The notes beneath the pieces were generated by a model. That model was given only the letters and a program-made list of their open reading frames with translations. It was not told where the DNA came from and ran no database searches. Source: Bacillota bacterium (GTDB lineage: Bacteria > Bacillota_E > JAJZYS01 > JAJYTV01). From it: 64,000 bases of DNA. A program made the translations under genes and the position numbers. Where the stretch lies: positions 65,467-129,466 of the forward strand of contig JAJZVM010000008.1 in assembly GCA_021845645.1 (NCBI GenBank), read 5' to 3'. Every line of letters begins with the position of its first letter. Position 1 is the stretch's first letter. This document shows, piece by piece, positions 41,390 through 50,058 of the stretch.

Positions 41390-42091
41390 GTGAGTGTGCG
41401 TGCAGCCCTGGCGAACCGCCAGCTTGGCCATGTCTTCGCACCCGTATGGCAGGCCCAGAGCGGTGCCCTCTTCGGCTTCGAGGCCTCGCCGCGCTTCCCC
41501 GACGGCACGACGCCGGCCGAGGCATTCGCCGTCGCGCGCGAGACGGGCGACCTCGCCGCCTTCGGGGAGCTCTCCCTGCTCTCGGCCCTGCGGGTCAGCT
41601 GGAACCTGCCCGGCAGGCTGCTGCTGCGGGTCGATCCCACGCCGGACTTCACCTGCGCCTTGCCGAACGGCGCCATGCTACGCCGCAGCGGCGCCATCGT
41701 GGCGGAACTGCAGGTCTCTGCGCACCTGCAGGCGGAAGCGCTCCGGCACACGGCCGACGCGCTGCGCCGTCAGGGGGTCTCGATCGCGCTGTCGGGGCAG
41801 GACGTCCAGGCGCTCGAAAGGGCCTTCGAGGATCTGCGGCCGGACATCGTCAAGGTAGGTCCGCAGCAGTGGAGCCAAGGCGAGGATGATGCATTGGGTC
41901 TCATCGGCATGACGCATGGCGCGCAAGCACTCGCGCTCTGCAGCGGCATCGACCGCCCGGGCCAGATCGGGCGTCTCGCAACGCTCGGCTGCGATCTCGT
42001 GGAGGGGCGCCACATCGGCCGGCCTGCGCCCGCCGATGCCTGGACTCCGGCGCGGATCGGGCTGAGCTGGCCCCCCGAGGCGTCACGTTGA
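41390..42091 (+). CDS. Degenerate EAL-domain protein
   Basis: The protein has 233 residues. It looks like a shortened EAL domain: AALANRQLGHVFAPVWQAQS with GALFGFEASPRFPDGTTP replaces the usual PIxxxxxGxxxGxEALxRW. Strands such as GRLLLRVDPTPD and PDIVKVGPQQWSQG (in place of IKID) and the final CDLVEGRHIGRPAP (in place of GxxxQGYxxxxP) keep the barrel order. The EAL, DDFG and E-x-T residues are lost, so hydrolysis is unlikely. A binding or adaptor role like YdiV is plausible. GTG 41390 is the start. The next gene overlaps it. Confidence 0.7.
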   Translation: MSVRAALANRQLGHVFAPVWQAQSGALFGFEASPRFPDGTTPAEAFAVARETGDLAAFGELSLLSALRVSWNLPGRLLLRVDPTPDFTCALPNGAMLRRSGAIVAELQVSAHLQAEALRHTADALRRQGVSIALSGQDVQALERAFEDLRPDIVKVGPQQWSQGEDDALGLIGMTHGAQALALCSGIDRPGQIGRLATLGCDLVEGRHIGRPAPADAWTPARIGLSWPPEASR

Positions 42092-43107
42092 CACGCGGTC
42101 TCTGGCGCGGGGGAAGCCGCACGCACTTCCCCGGGCGCAACGAGTGGCGCTGGCACCTGCAGCTCCAGGCTGAGCGGCTGGCCTCGCCCCTGAGGATGGC
42201 CGCGATCGTGGCCTTTCTCGTCCTCTGGTTCGTCTTCGCCCCGCACACCCCACACCCGGGCGGTTTCCTGCTGGCCTTCCTCTTGGCGGGTCTCCTGCTC
42301 TACGCCCTCGTGGACTTCCTGGTCCTGCGCCTGCGCCCCAGTCTCGTCGCGCACTTTCCGTACGGCTCCGCCGTGCTGGACTTGCTGTTCGTCGTCGCGC
42401 TCTGTGCGACAACCGGCGGTGCAAAGAGCCCTCTTCTGCCTATTCTGTTCCTGGGCGCCGCGAGCACCGCGGTACGGCTCGGCACGTATCCCGGCCTCAT
42501 CAGCAGCCTGTTCTACGCCGTGGCCGCCGCCGGGCTGGATCCCGGCCATCCGTTCCTGGCCGCGTCCCTCCTGCTGCTCGGGGTCAGCCTGACGCTCTGG
42601 GGTACCCAGATCCTCGAGGCTCGCGTCGAGCACCTGCGCGATCCCCTGACCGGAGCCTTCACGCGCGCCTACGCCCTTTTCCATCTCGAGCGCCTGCTCG
42701 AGCAGCGCAGGACGTTCTGCGTCGGCCTCGTGGACCTCGACCACTTCAAGGCGGTCAACGACAGGATCGGTCACGTCGCGGGCGACGCCGTGCTGCAGCA
42801 GTATGTGCACAGGATCCAGGCAGGCCTGCGGGCGGGGGATCTCCTCGGCCGCTTTGGCGGAGACGAGCTCCTGATCGTGTTCGAAGGCGTGACGATCGCG
42901 CAGGCGCTGCCGATCGCGGAGCGTCTGCGCCAGTCTGTGGCCGACCAGGCGATCCGCGTGCCCGATGCGCGCGAGACGGTAGCCATCACCGTCTCGATCG
43001 GTGTGATCGAAGCGTTGGCGGGCACGCGCACGCCTGACCTGCTGCGGCGGGTCGACACCTGCCTCTACAAATCCAAGCGCATGCGCAACGAGGTCTCCGC
43101 CTGCTGA
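42088..43107 (+). CDS. Membrane-bound diguanylate cyclase (GGDEF)
   Basis: The protein has 339 residues. About five membrane helices occupy residues 35-170 (MAAIVAFLVLWFVFAPHTPH; FLLAFLLAGLLLYALVDFLV). The GGDEF domain follows with RDPLTGAFTRAYALFHLERL, VDLDHFKAVNDRIGHVAGDA and the active-site GRFGGDELLIVF. The GGDEL form is generally active. It makes c-di-GMP from GTP. The TTG start overlaps the stop of the degenerate EAL gene (TTGA), so the two are translationally coupled. Confidence 0.9.
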   Translation: MTRGLWRGGSRTHFPGRNEWRWHLQLQAERLASPLRMAAIVAFLVLWFVFAPHTPHPGGFLLAFLLAGLLLYALVDFLVLRLRPSLVAHFPYGSAVLDLLFVVALCATTGGAKSPLLPILFLGAASTAVRLGTYPGLISSLFYAVAAAGLDPGHPFLAASLLLLGVSLTLWGTQILEARVEHLRDPLTGAFTRAYALFHLERLLEQRRTFCVGLVDLDHFKAVNDRIGHVAGDAVLQQYVHRIQAGLRAGDLLGRFGGDELLIVFEGVTIAQALPIAERLRQSVADQAIRVPDARETVAITVSIGVIEALAGTRTPDLLRRVDTCLYKSKRMRNEVSAC

Positions 43108-43200
43108 TCTGGCCCCTTTCGCTTGCGGCTATGCGCGACGCAGGTCACGTTGCGCATAGCCCACGCGTCGCGGACGGCGGACCAGCCTCGTGCATCGTGA

Positions 43201-43473
43201 CTAGCTTGGGGCTTTGGACGTCCTGAGGTGCCGCAGCCGTACGAGCACATCCTGCGCTCCTTGCAGCAGCCGCTCCCGCTGTGGGAATTCGGGCAGAGCG
43301 AACCCGATCGACAGCACCCCGTGGACGTACGCGGTGGGTCCGCCAAGGCGCTGGACGAGATCCAGTAGGACCTCGTCCGGAAGGTATTCCCGTGTGACGG
43401 TGAGCATCACCGCCATGCCCGCCAGCTGATTGCGGGCCTCGCTGTCCGACGCCCCGTCCTCCATGCCGTGCAT
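43201..43473 (-). CDS. Small hypothetical protein divergent from the XRE regulator
   Basis: The protein has 90 residues. I support it as real because ATG 43473 follows GAGAGG at six bases and the composition is protein-like: AVMLTVTREYLPDEVLLDLV and HGVLSIGFALPEFPQRERLL. There is no recognised family or motif. It is divergently arranged with the XRE regulator, which may control it. Confidence 0.5.
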   Translation of the reverse strand: MHGMEDGASDSEARNQLAGMAVMLTVTREYLPDEVLLDLVQRLGGPTAYVHGVLSIGFALPEFPQRERLLQGAQDVLVRLRHLRTSKAPS

Positions 43474-43498
43474 GCCATGCCTCTCGTGCACTGTCGTT

Positions 43499-43513
43499 AT
43501 GCTGTACAGGCAT
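43499..43513. promoter_or_regulatory. Possible operator palindrome in the divergent XRE promoter
   Basis: ATGCTGTACAGGCAT is an imperfect palindrome around CTGTACAG in the 110-base region between the divergent starts at 43473 and 43585. It is placed for autoregulation by the XRE protein. No experimental-type consensus is known to me. Confidence 0.3.
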
Positions 43514-43584
43514 TTGTTCCATGCCTTACGCGTCCTTCCTGCTGGACTGCCAGTCAGAAATGATGGTTGCAGGGAGGCCGAGAC

Positions 43585-43953
43585 GTGCAAGACCGGCGCA
43601 CACAGCTCGGGAGCCGCATCCGTCAGCTCCGGCTGGAACGCCATTTCACACAGTCCAGGCTTGCGGAGCTGGCGGAAACCGATCAGGCGCACCTGGCGCG
43701 TGTCGAACGCGGCGAGCGCTGGCCGAGCGTTCCTCTGCTGTTTCGCCTGGCCGACGCGCTCGAGACAGACGTGGCAAGACTCTTCCGCCGCGACGAAAGC
43801 GCTGAGGACATGCATGACGAGGTATGGCTGGTCCTGCGGGACGCCACGGTGGACCAGCAGGCCCTTGCCAGGGAGATGCTGCGCATCCTGCGCAGCTCCT
43901 GGCGGCTCAAGGAGGGGGATGTGGCCGGCGATCCGCCGCACGACCCGGCCTGA
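43585..43953 (+). CDS. XRE-family helix-turn-helix regulator
   Basis: The protein has 122 residues. The HTH_3 domain is residues 6-62: LGSRIRQLRLERHFTQSRLA, ELAETDQAHLARVERGERWP and VPLLFRLADALETDVARLF. The C-terminal 60 residues (EVWLVLRDATVDQQALAREM) show no ligand domain I know. GTG 43585 lies seven bases after GGGAGG; an earlier TTG at 43567 overlaps the ribosome binding site region. Target genes are unknown. The divergent small gene is the nearest candidate. Confidence 0.85.
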   Translation: MQDRRTQLGSRIRQLRLERHFTQSRLAELAETDQAHLARVERGERWPSVPLLFRLADALETDVARLFRRDESAEDMHDEVWLVLRDATVDQQALAREMLRILRSSWRLKEGDVAGDPPHDPA

Positions 43954-44044
43954 GCCGCACAGGCTCCGTGGTGGCGTGCAACGCGTGGCGATATGGATCT
44001 ACCGCCAGGGGCGGCGGGACGCAGTGCGTCTCGCCGCCTGCCTG

Positions 44045-44824
44045 TCAGTAGTGACCAAGGCTCCCCCTGCTGCGCGCCAGCTCGTGCACCCGGCCATAGG
44101 CGACGTAGCCCGCAAAGGTCCAGAGCAAGGCGTTGACGACCGCCAGCAGGAGCCACATCGCTTCTCCCGGGAATCGGCTCTGGCCGATCGCAAGGTGCCT
44201 CAGCACGCCCATCTGCGGGCCCGCGGGAACGATCACGGCGATGAAGCGCAGCGGTCCCTTGAGGTCGGTGAAAGGCGTCATCACGAGGAACAGCAGCAGG
44301 AACTGCAGGAGGTTCAGGAACTGGTTCGAGCGCTTGACGAGGACCGTGACGCTCGCGACCAGGTAGCCGATGCCGATGGACACCGCGATGCCGAGGATGA
44401 ACGGCACGATCTCGAGCAGCGAGAAGTCGATGCGGTGTCCCGTGAGGACGATGATCAGGAGAAGCGCCATGGCGGTCAGGAGGAGGTCGTAGAGGAGGTT
44501 CGCCAGCGAGCGCAGGGCGAAGATCGCCCGCAGCGAGAGGGGTCCGACGCAGACCTGCTCGAGCGTGCCGTTCTGCGCCTCCATGGAGATGCCCCAGCCC
44601 ATGTTCCCGATCGCTCCGAGCATGAGCGTCCAGAGCGCGTAGCCGACGATGATCTCGCTCAGCCTGCTGCCGAGGATGCTGCCGCCGGCCATGTAGCTGC
44701 TGCCGAGGAAGATGCCGTAGAAGATGATCCCCGTCACGAGCGCCTCGCTCAGGAGCTCGGTGGGATAGCGCAGCATCTGCGTCAGCTCGCGGCGCAGCTC
44801 CGCCTGGAGCGCGGTCCAGATCAC
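44045..44824 (-). CDS. ABC-2 type transporter permease
   Basis: The protein has 259 residues and six membrane helices, for example LVTGIIFYGIFLGSSYMAGG, LLTAMALLLIIVLTG and FLNLLQFLLLFLVMTPF. The segment EAQNGTLEQVCVGPLSLRAI is the amphipathic coupling motif (E-x-x-x-G-T-L-E) typical of ABC-2 permeases. GTG 44824 overlaps the ATPase stop (GTGA), so the two subunits are translationally coupled. The substrate is unknown; drug or antibiotic exporters share this form. Confidence 0.87.
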   Translation of the reverse strand: MIWTALQAELRRELTQMLRYPTELLSEALVTGIIFYGIFLGSSYMAGGSILGSRLSEIIVGYALWTLMLGAIGNMGWGISMEAQNGTLEQVCVGPLSLRAIFALRSLANLLYDLLLTAMALLLIIVLTGHRIDFSLLEIVPFILGIAVSIGIGYLVASVTVLVKRSNQFLNLLQFLLLFLVMTPFTDLKGPLRFIAVIVPAGPQMGVLRHLAIGQSRFPGEAMWLLLAVVNALLWTFAGYVAYGRVHELARSRGSLGHY

Positions 44825-45768
44825 GGCTGCACCTCACCGTCGGCCCCGTTTCCCACGTAGTGGCGAAAGACCGTGGCAAGGTCGGCGGTGTCGCGACCTG
44901 CGCCGAGGACGCCGATCGGTTCGATGTCGCGCAGAACCGCGTAGAAGTCCCTGGGCTCGCGCAGCAGCAGGCGGAAGCTCCTGGGGGAATCGAAGAGGGC
45001 GCCGCGCCCCGTCAGCCGGGCCAGCTGCTCCTGTCCGGGCTCCCGCTCGAGCTCGAAGCGATAGCTGTCGCCGCCGAGCCGGCGCGTCACCTCCTGTGTC
45101 AGGCCGTGCAGCACGACCGCACCTTCGCGCAGCAGCACCACCTCGTCCGAGAGGTGTTCGGCGACGTCCATCTGGTGGGTGGTCAGCACGATGCCGACGC
45201 CCTCCTCGCGGGCGAGTCGCGCGACCTGCGCCTGGATGCGGTCGGCGGCGTCCAGGTCGAGGCCAAGGGTCGGTTCGTCGAGCAGGAGGATGCGGGGTTC
45301 GTGGACGAGAGCGCTGCAGATGGCGACAAGCTGCTGCATGCCCCGGCTGAGGTGCTGGACCGTCTCGCCCGCCTTGCCCTCGAGACCGCAAAGCCTCAAG
45401 AGGCGCATGCCCCGCTCGCGCGCCCTGGCCCGCGGCACGCCGCGTATGCCGGCGAAGTACTCGATGTTCTCCAGGGGCGTGAGGCGCCAGTACAGGTTGC
45501 GGCTTCCTTCGAGCACGGCACCGAGCCGCCCGATGGCGACGCGACCCGAGCCCTTGATGCTCCGTCCCTCGATGCGGACATCGCCGCCGTCCATCCGCAC
45601 GAGTCCCGCGATCATCTTGATCGTCGTCGTCTTGCCTGCGCCGTTGGGGCCGAGGAAGGCGAGGATCCTGCCGGACTCGAGCGTGAAGGACACGTCCCGG
45701 ACCGCAGGCACTTCACCGCCGTCCCGCTTCCTGTAGCGCTTCGCCACGTGGTCGACCTCGAGCAGCAC
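44821..45768 (-). CDS. ABC transporter ATP-binding protein (ABC-2/DrrA type)
   Basis: The protein has 315 residues. Walker A is LGPNGAGKTTTIKMIAGL, the signature is LSRGMQQ, Walker B is ILLLDEPTLGLD and the switch His is in LTTHQMDVAEHL. All catalytic residues are present. A C-terminal ~80-residue domain (ELEREPGQEQ onwards) is usual for DrrA/NodI-type ATPases. I set the start at GTG 45768, seven bases after GGGAGG. It forms a two-gene exporter with the permease. Confidence 0.9.
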   Translation of the reverse strand: MLLEVDHVAKRYRKRDGGEVPAVRDVSFTLESGRILAFLGPNGAGKTTTIKMIAGLVRMDGGDVRIEGRSIKGSGRVAIGRLGAVLEGSRNLYWRLTPLENIEYFAGIRGVPRARARERGMRLLRLCGLEGKAGETVQHLSRGMQQLVAICSALVHEPRILLLDEPTLGLDLDAADRIQAQVARLAREEGVGIVLTTHQMDVAEHLSDEVVLLREGAVVLHGLTQEVTRRLGGDSYRFELEREPGQEQLARLTGRGALFDSPRSFRLLLREPRDFYAVLRDIEPIGVLGAGRDTADLATVFRHYVGNGADGEVQP

Positions 45769-46032
45769 GCCGTCGCCTCCCACCCATCCCGCCCCAGGGC
45801 CACCGCGAGTGGCCCGAAGGCCGCCCCTCCCGGTTCGGCACCTGCGCAACCGATACGCCAAGGCAGCAGCCTCCACCTCCGAAGAGCGTCCCACTCCTTG
45901 GGAGATTCCTTTGTCGGAGCAGCGGTCTCACCGCCAGGCATAGCCGCCGAACCGGGACGCGAACAGGATCAAGCGAGGAATGCCTACCCATGATCGCGAG
46001 ACGGCCCGACGTGCCCCGATCCGTCCCCCGCG

Positions 46033-46788
46033 ATGCCCCCTGTCGAGGTCTTCGTCATGGGAGAGAACCGCTGGCGCTACTTTCCCTCCTGGCCGGTAGC
46101 CGCGGCGCAGGATGAGCGCTGGTACCTCTCGAGTGGTGGACGGGCCAACACGTCCGGCGGCGATGGCCGCCTCGTGCGCGGTGCGCCTGGTCGGGAGCCG
46201 CCCGACCGCTTCGTCTACGATCCTCTCGACCCTGTGCCCACCCTCGGAGGCAGCCTGCTGATGCCCGCCAGCTACCGCCCAGGTCCCTTGGACCAGCGGC
46301 CGAACGAGGCGAGGCAGGACGTGCTCTGCTACACGAGCGAGCCCTTCGCAGAGCCTTACACGGTCATCGGGCCCGTGGCGGCAACGCTGCGAATCTCGTC
46401 GTCTGCGCCCGACACCGATGTCGTGGCGCGGCTCGTCGACGTCCACCCAGACGGCCGGGCGATGCATGTCGCCGATGGCATCGTCCGCGCCCGCTGGCGG
46501 CAGACCTACGCCGTCCCAGGTGAGATCCGCCCGCAGCCGCCCCAGTTGCTGCGGACCGGGGAGATCGCCACCTGGACGGTCGATCTCTGGGCCACGGGCA
46601 TCACGTTCCTGCCGGGCCACCGCCTGCGCCTCGAGGTGACGAGCAGCTGCTTCCCGCGCTGGGATCGCAACCTCAACACCGGCCAAGACGAGTTTCTCGC
46701 GGTCTTGACGCCGCGGCAGGCAGACCAGCAGGTGTTCCACGACGAGGAGCATCCGAGCTGGATCGCGCTGCCGCACGTACCTGCCTGA
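46033..46788 (+). pseudogene. C-terminal fragment of a CocE/NonD-type hydrolase (PepX_C domain)
   Basis: About 251 residues correspond to the C-terminal jelly-roll of X-Pro dipeptidyl-peptidase/cocaine-esterase-like enzymes: PPVEVFVMGENRWR, YDPLDPVPTLGG, VLCYTSEPFAEPYTVIGPVA, ATLRISSSAPDTDVVARLVD and GHRLRLEVTSSCFPRWDRNL. The N-terminal alpha/beta-hydrolase domain with the catalytic Ser is missing, and a stop lies in frame at 45991. The ATG at 46033 has no good ribosome binding site. Most likely a truncated, inactive relic. Confidence 0.75.
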
Positions 46789-47098
46789 CCGCTCGCAAAA
46801 GGGCGCCTTCCCGTCGGGACGCATCCCTGCGCTCCTTCCTGCCGTTGGCGGCGCGCCGGCGATCGCGCCGCATCGCGGTGATGGACATCCGTGCCCTGGT
46901 GCATGCTTGCGCATGCCGGCGGGCCCTGGCTGGCGTGGCTATGCTGCCATCGCTGATGTGTGCGGCAGCCACTCCAGAAATTGCCTCTGATTCGCAAGAC
47001 CTTCGTTGCGCGAGATCTTGCCCTGCTCTAAGGCCGCTCTAGCGGACGGTGGGTACGCTGCGAGCAGAACCGCGAACGTTTGCGCGAAAAGGAGGCCG
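46789..47098. other. Intergenic region, no gene seen
   Basis: About 310 bases upstream of the G1 peptidase gene. A small GGGCGCC-centred palindrome lies near 46803. No coding frame or riboswitch is recognised. Confidence 0.3.
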
Positions 47099-47104
47099 AT
47101 GTGC

Positions 47105-48055
47105 GTGAAACTCGCGATCTTGGGCGTTGCCGGGGTCGCCCTGCTCATCTGGCCGGGGACGGCGGCACCGTCCTCACCGCTGCGTAGCGCCCCGCAGGTC
47201 GCCGCCGCCGGCAGCGGCAAGGCCGCATCCTCCGCAACCGCGAAGCCGGGCGGCTACGCCGTCGCGTCGGCAAGCGTATCCTCCAACTGGTCCGGCTACG
47301 TCGACGGTTCCGGGCCGTATGCCGGCGTCTCCGGCGCGTGGACGGTGCCAAGCCTGACGCAGCAACAGGGTGGCGTCGTGGCCGAATGGGTCGGCATCGG
47401 CGGCACGGGCAGGAACCCGGATCTTCTTCAGGCCGGTGTGATCGAGGAGTGGTCGGACGGTCAGCCCGTGGCGACCGCTTTCACGGAGAGCCTGCCCGCC
47501 TCCGCGAAGATGGGGCAGACAGTGGCGATCGGCGCCCCGGTGACGGCCAGTGTCACTCCGTCCGGCACGGGCGGGTGGACGCTCAGCGTGCGCAGCGGCT
47601 CCACCGTCCTGGCGACGCAGACGGTGACGCTCTCTCAGACCGATGCGCAGCTGGTGGAGCAGTCGGCTGAGTGGATCACCGAGGCGCCGAGCACCGGGGG
47701 CGGCCGCATCGAGCCCCTCGCCTCGTTCTCGCCGGTGACCTTCCAGGCGGCGAGCGTCGAGACGGCGGGCGGACAGACGGAAAGCCTTGCGACCGCAGCC
47801 ACCCCCACCCCGTTCGTGCTCGCAAGCATGGATGGACTCCAGGCACAGCCGGGCGCCATCGGCTCGGACGGTGAGAGCTTCACCGTGACGGAGTCGGCGG
47901 AAGAGGCGCAGTCTCCCTACGTGAGCGTCTACCCGTACGGCAGTCACGCCTATCGAGGATTCGGTGGCGGGTTCGGCGGCTATGGCAGGTTCAGCGGCTA
48001 TGGCGGGTACGGTGGATACGGCGGGTACGGATACCGCAGCGCCTGGGGCTGGTAA
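47105..48055 (+). CDS. Secreted glutamic peptidase, G1 (eqolisin-like) family
   Basis: About 316 residues. The N-terminal signal is KLAILGVAGVALLIWPGTAA. The G1 fold shows SSNWSGYVDGSGPYAGVSGA with WTVP, then VAEWVGIGGTGRNPDLLQAG containing the region of the catalytic Gln, and QSAEWITEAPSTGGGRIEPL with the catalytic Glu, followed by FSPVTFQ. These are the conserved marks of scytalidoglutamic-peptidase relatives, which act at acid pH. The C-terminus is a Gly/Tyr-rich tail (GGGFGGYGRFSGYGGYGGYG). GTG 47105 lies nine bases after GGAGG; ATG 47099 is only three bases away. It is probably an extracellular acid endopeptidase. Confidence 0.85.
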   Translation: MKLAILGVAGVALLIWPGTAAPSSPLRSAPQVAAAGSGKAASSATAKPGGYAVASASVSSNWSGYVDGSGPYAGVSGAWTVPSLTQQQGGVVAEWVGIGGTGRNPDLLQAGVIEEWSDGQPVATAFTESLPASAKMGQTVAIGAPVTASVTPSGTGGWTLSVRSGSTVLATQTVTLSQTDAQLVEQSAEWITEAPSTGGGRIEPLASFSPVTFQAASVETAGGQTESLATAATPTPFVLASMDGLQAQPGAIGSDGESFTVTESAEEAQSPYVSVYPYGSHAYRGFGGGFGGYGRFSGYGGYGGYGGYGYRSAWGW

Positions 48056-48069
48056 GCGCGGGTTGAAGG

Positions 48070-48104
48070 CAGGAGCGGGGCGGCACGCAACCGCCCCGCT
48101 CCTG
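48070..48104. terminator. Bidirectional 14-bp hairpin between convergent genes
   Basis: CAGGAGCGGGGCGG and CCGCCCCGCTCCTG form a perfect stem with a seven-base loop. It sits between the G1 peptidase stop (48055) and the histidine-kinase stop (48108, minus). Confidence 0.65.
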
Positions 48105-48107
48105 GTG

Positions 48108-49397
48108 CTAGACGCTCTGCGGCGCTGGCGGCGGGTCCGCGAGTGGCCAGCGCACGGTGACGGTGGTCCCCTTCCCAATCTCCGTCTCCATGGCCACCGT
48201 TCCGCCGCGCGACTCGACGAGCACGCGGGCCAGCGCGAGGCCCAGGCCGAGCCCCCCGTGGCGATCGCCCCGGTAGAAGCGCTCGAAGGCGTGCTCCGCT
48301 ACCTCCGGCGGCATGCCGCTCCCCTTGTCGCGCACCCAGGCTACGGCGACACCCGCGTCCTGGCGCCAGCCGAGGTCGATCTCGGTGCTAGGCGGGTTGT
48401 GACGCTCGGCGTTGTCGACAAGGAGTTCGAGCACCTGGCGCACCTCGGCGGCCGGAGCGGTCACCCATGTATCCTCCGGCCCGTCCGTGCGCGCATGGCC
48501 GCGGGCAGCGCGGCGCACGGCCAGGGCGAGCTGCGAAAGCGGTTCGCCCTCCTGCGTGTCGAGGTCCCGGATGCGGGTTGCAAGGCGGGTGGCCTCGCGC
48601 TGCGCGAGCGACGCCGCCTCTTGAGCTTCGGAACTCTTCAGGCGGCCGCTCGAGAGCAGTTCGAGCGTGCCGAGCACCGTCGACAGGGGCGTGCGCAGGT
48701 CGTGGAGCGTCATCTCGCGCAAGGCGCGCTCGCGCTGCTCGGACGCCTCGAGTGCCCCGAACATCTGGCTCAGCCGGCCGAGCATCTGCTGCAATGCCTC
48801 GGCCAGCCCTCGGATCTCCCGCACGCCGTGGTCCTTCGGCAGGTGGGTTTCAAGATCGCCCGTCTCGCTGATGCGGGCCGCCTCCGACGAGAGGGCCGAC
48901 AGAGGCGCCGTCAGGCCGTGCGCAATGCCTTCCGCGACGAGCGCGGCGAGCACGATCGCGGCCAGCGTGACCAGCGCCAGCACCTCTTCCAGGATCCTGA
49001 CAGGCCTCTGTACGGCGCTCGCATCGACCTGCTCGAGAAAGAAGCCGCCCGGCACGGGAAGGACGTCGCGCAGCGAGTTCCCCTGCTGGCTGAGGCCCGG
49101 CGGGGGAATCTTGGCCGGCGCCGAGCCGATGGCGGCGATCCGCTGCCCGGTCGCGTCGTAGATCGCGATCGACTCGCCGGGCTCCTGGCGGCCGCGCACC
49201 GCGCCGGTGCGCAGGTAGAAGCGCGCGTCGGCCTGCGCGGAGGTCTCGAGCTGGATCTCCAGGTTCTGCTGGAGCACGCTGTGCAGGAAGTACACGGCGC
49301 CGATGTCCACCAGAAGCAGCGATGCGCCGACGAGCGCGACCATGGCGAGCAGCAGTCGGCGGCTCAGGCTCTGCAGGCCCTGTCTAAGCCTCGCCAT
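48108..49397 (-). CDS. Sensor histidine kinase
   Basis: The protein has 429 residues. Two membrane helices (about 14-38 and 140-160) enclose an extracytoplasmic sensor of about 100 residues. HAMP follows (APLSALSSEAARISETGDLE). The phosphoacceptor H box is MTLHDLRTPLSTVLGTLELL, the N box LLVDNAERHNPP, G1 DKGSGMPPEVAEHAFERFYR, G2 GGLGLGLALARVLVESRGG. The signal is unknown. It overlaps the response-regulator gene by 14 bases; the two form one transcript with the regulator first. Confidence 0.92.
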   Translation of the reverse strand: MARLRQGLQSLSRRLLLAMVALVGASLLLVDIGAVYFLHSVLQQNLEIQLETSAQADARFYLRTGAVRGRQEPGESIAIYDATGQRIAAIGSAPAKIPPPGLSQQGNSLRDVLPVPGGFFLEQVDASAVQRPVRILEEVLALVTLAAIVLAALVAEGIAHGLTAPLSALSSEAARISETGDLETHLPKDHGVREIRGLAEALQQMLGRLSQMFGALEASEQRERALREMTLHDLRTPLSTVLGTLELLSSGRLKSSEAQEAASLAQREATRLATRIRDLDTQEGEPLSQLALAVRRAARGHARTDGPEDTWVTAPAAEVRQVLELLVDNAERHNPPSTEIDLGWRQDAGVAVAWVRDKGSGMPPEVAEHAFERFYRGDRHGGLGLGLALARVLVESRGGTVAMETEIGKGTTVTVRWPLADPPPAPQSV

Positions 49398-50058
49398 GGT
49401 CGTCCAGCCGGTAGCCGAAGCCGCGCATGGTGTGGATCAGGCGTGGCCCGTAGGCTTCGAGCTTGCGCCTCAGATAGCTGATGTAGACGTCGAGGACCCC
49501 TCCGCCCACCTCGCTGTCGTAGCCCCACACCCGCTCGAGAATCTGGTCGCGCGTCAGGATGCGGCGTGGGTTGCGCAAGAAGAGGCACAGGAGGTCGTAC
49601 TCGCGGCGCGTGAGATCGAGGATGTTGCCTGCGCGCAAGGCTTCCTGGCGCTCGAGGTGCACTTCGATGTCCGCAAACGCGAGAACGGGAAGGCGATCCG
49701 CAGGAACCGGGTGGCGCGCCACGGCCCGCATGCGCAGGACGAGCTCCTCGAAGGCGAACGGCTTGGCCACGTAGTCGTCCGCCCCGAGCTCGAAGCCGTG
49801 GATGCGGTCCGGTACGCTGCCACGGGCCGTCAGCATGATCACCAGGATGCTGCGATCCTTGAGGCGCGGCACGAGGGCGAACCCCGACCCGTCGGGGAGG
49901 TTGACGTCGACGAGGGCAAGCTGGAACGCGGAGCGGCCCATCACATCCATCGCAGCCGCGACCGTGTCCGCGAGCGTCGCCTCGAAGCCCTCTGCGGCCA
50001 GGCCCAGGCGCAGGGTCGCGGCAAGCGAGGGATCGTCCTCCACCACCAGGACACGCAT
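49384..50058 (-). CDS. OmpR/PhoB-family response regulator
   Basis: The protein has 224 residues. The receiver domain has acidic pocket VVEDD, phosphoacceptor Asp in LALVDVNLPDGSGFAL, Thr in LTARGS and Lys in DDYVAKPFAFEEL. The winged-helix output domain contains LTRREYDLLCLFLRNPRRIL, TRDQILERVWGYDSEVGGGV and VYISYLRRKLEAYGPRLIHT. ATG 50058 follows GGGAGA. It is activated by the kinase downstream. Targets are not visible here; the neighbouring secreted peptidase gene is a candidate only by position. Confidence 0.93.
   Translation of the reverse strand: MRVLVVEDDPSLAATLRLGLAAEGFEATLADTVAAAMDVMGRSAFQLALVDVNLPDGSGFALVPRLKDRSILVIMLTARGSVPDRIHGFELGADDYVAKPFAFEELVLRMRAVARHPVPADRLPVLAFADIEVHLERQEALRAGNILDLTRREYDLLCLFLRNPRRILTRDQILERVWGYDSEVGGGVLDVYISYLRRKLEAYGPRLIHTMRGFGYRLDDHGEA

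Noticed and set aside
38867..41431. An 854-codon minus-strand frame opposite the GGDEF/EAL gene
   Set aside because: It is a shadow of the clear GAF-PAS-GGDEF-EAL protein, with a composition typical of codon-reversed sequence.
45988..46033. A second selenocysteine UGA before the CocE-like fragment
   Set aside because: The in-frame TGA at 45991 is not at a position equivalent to a conserved Cys, and the whole catalytic domain is missing upstream.
48069..48104. CRISPR-like or repeat array at the short GC palindromes across the window
   Set aside because: The hairpins at 10013, 23194, 27216, 48070, 54522 and 55280 differ in sequence and each follows a gene end, so they are terminators and not repeats.
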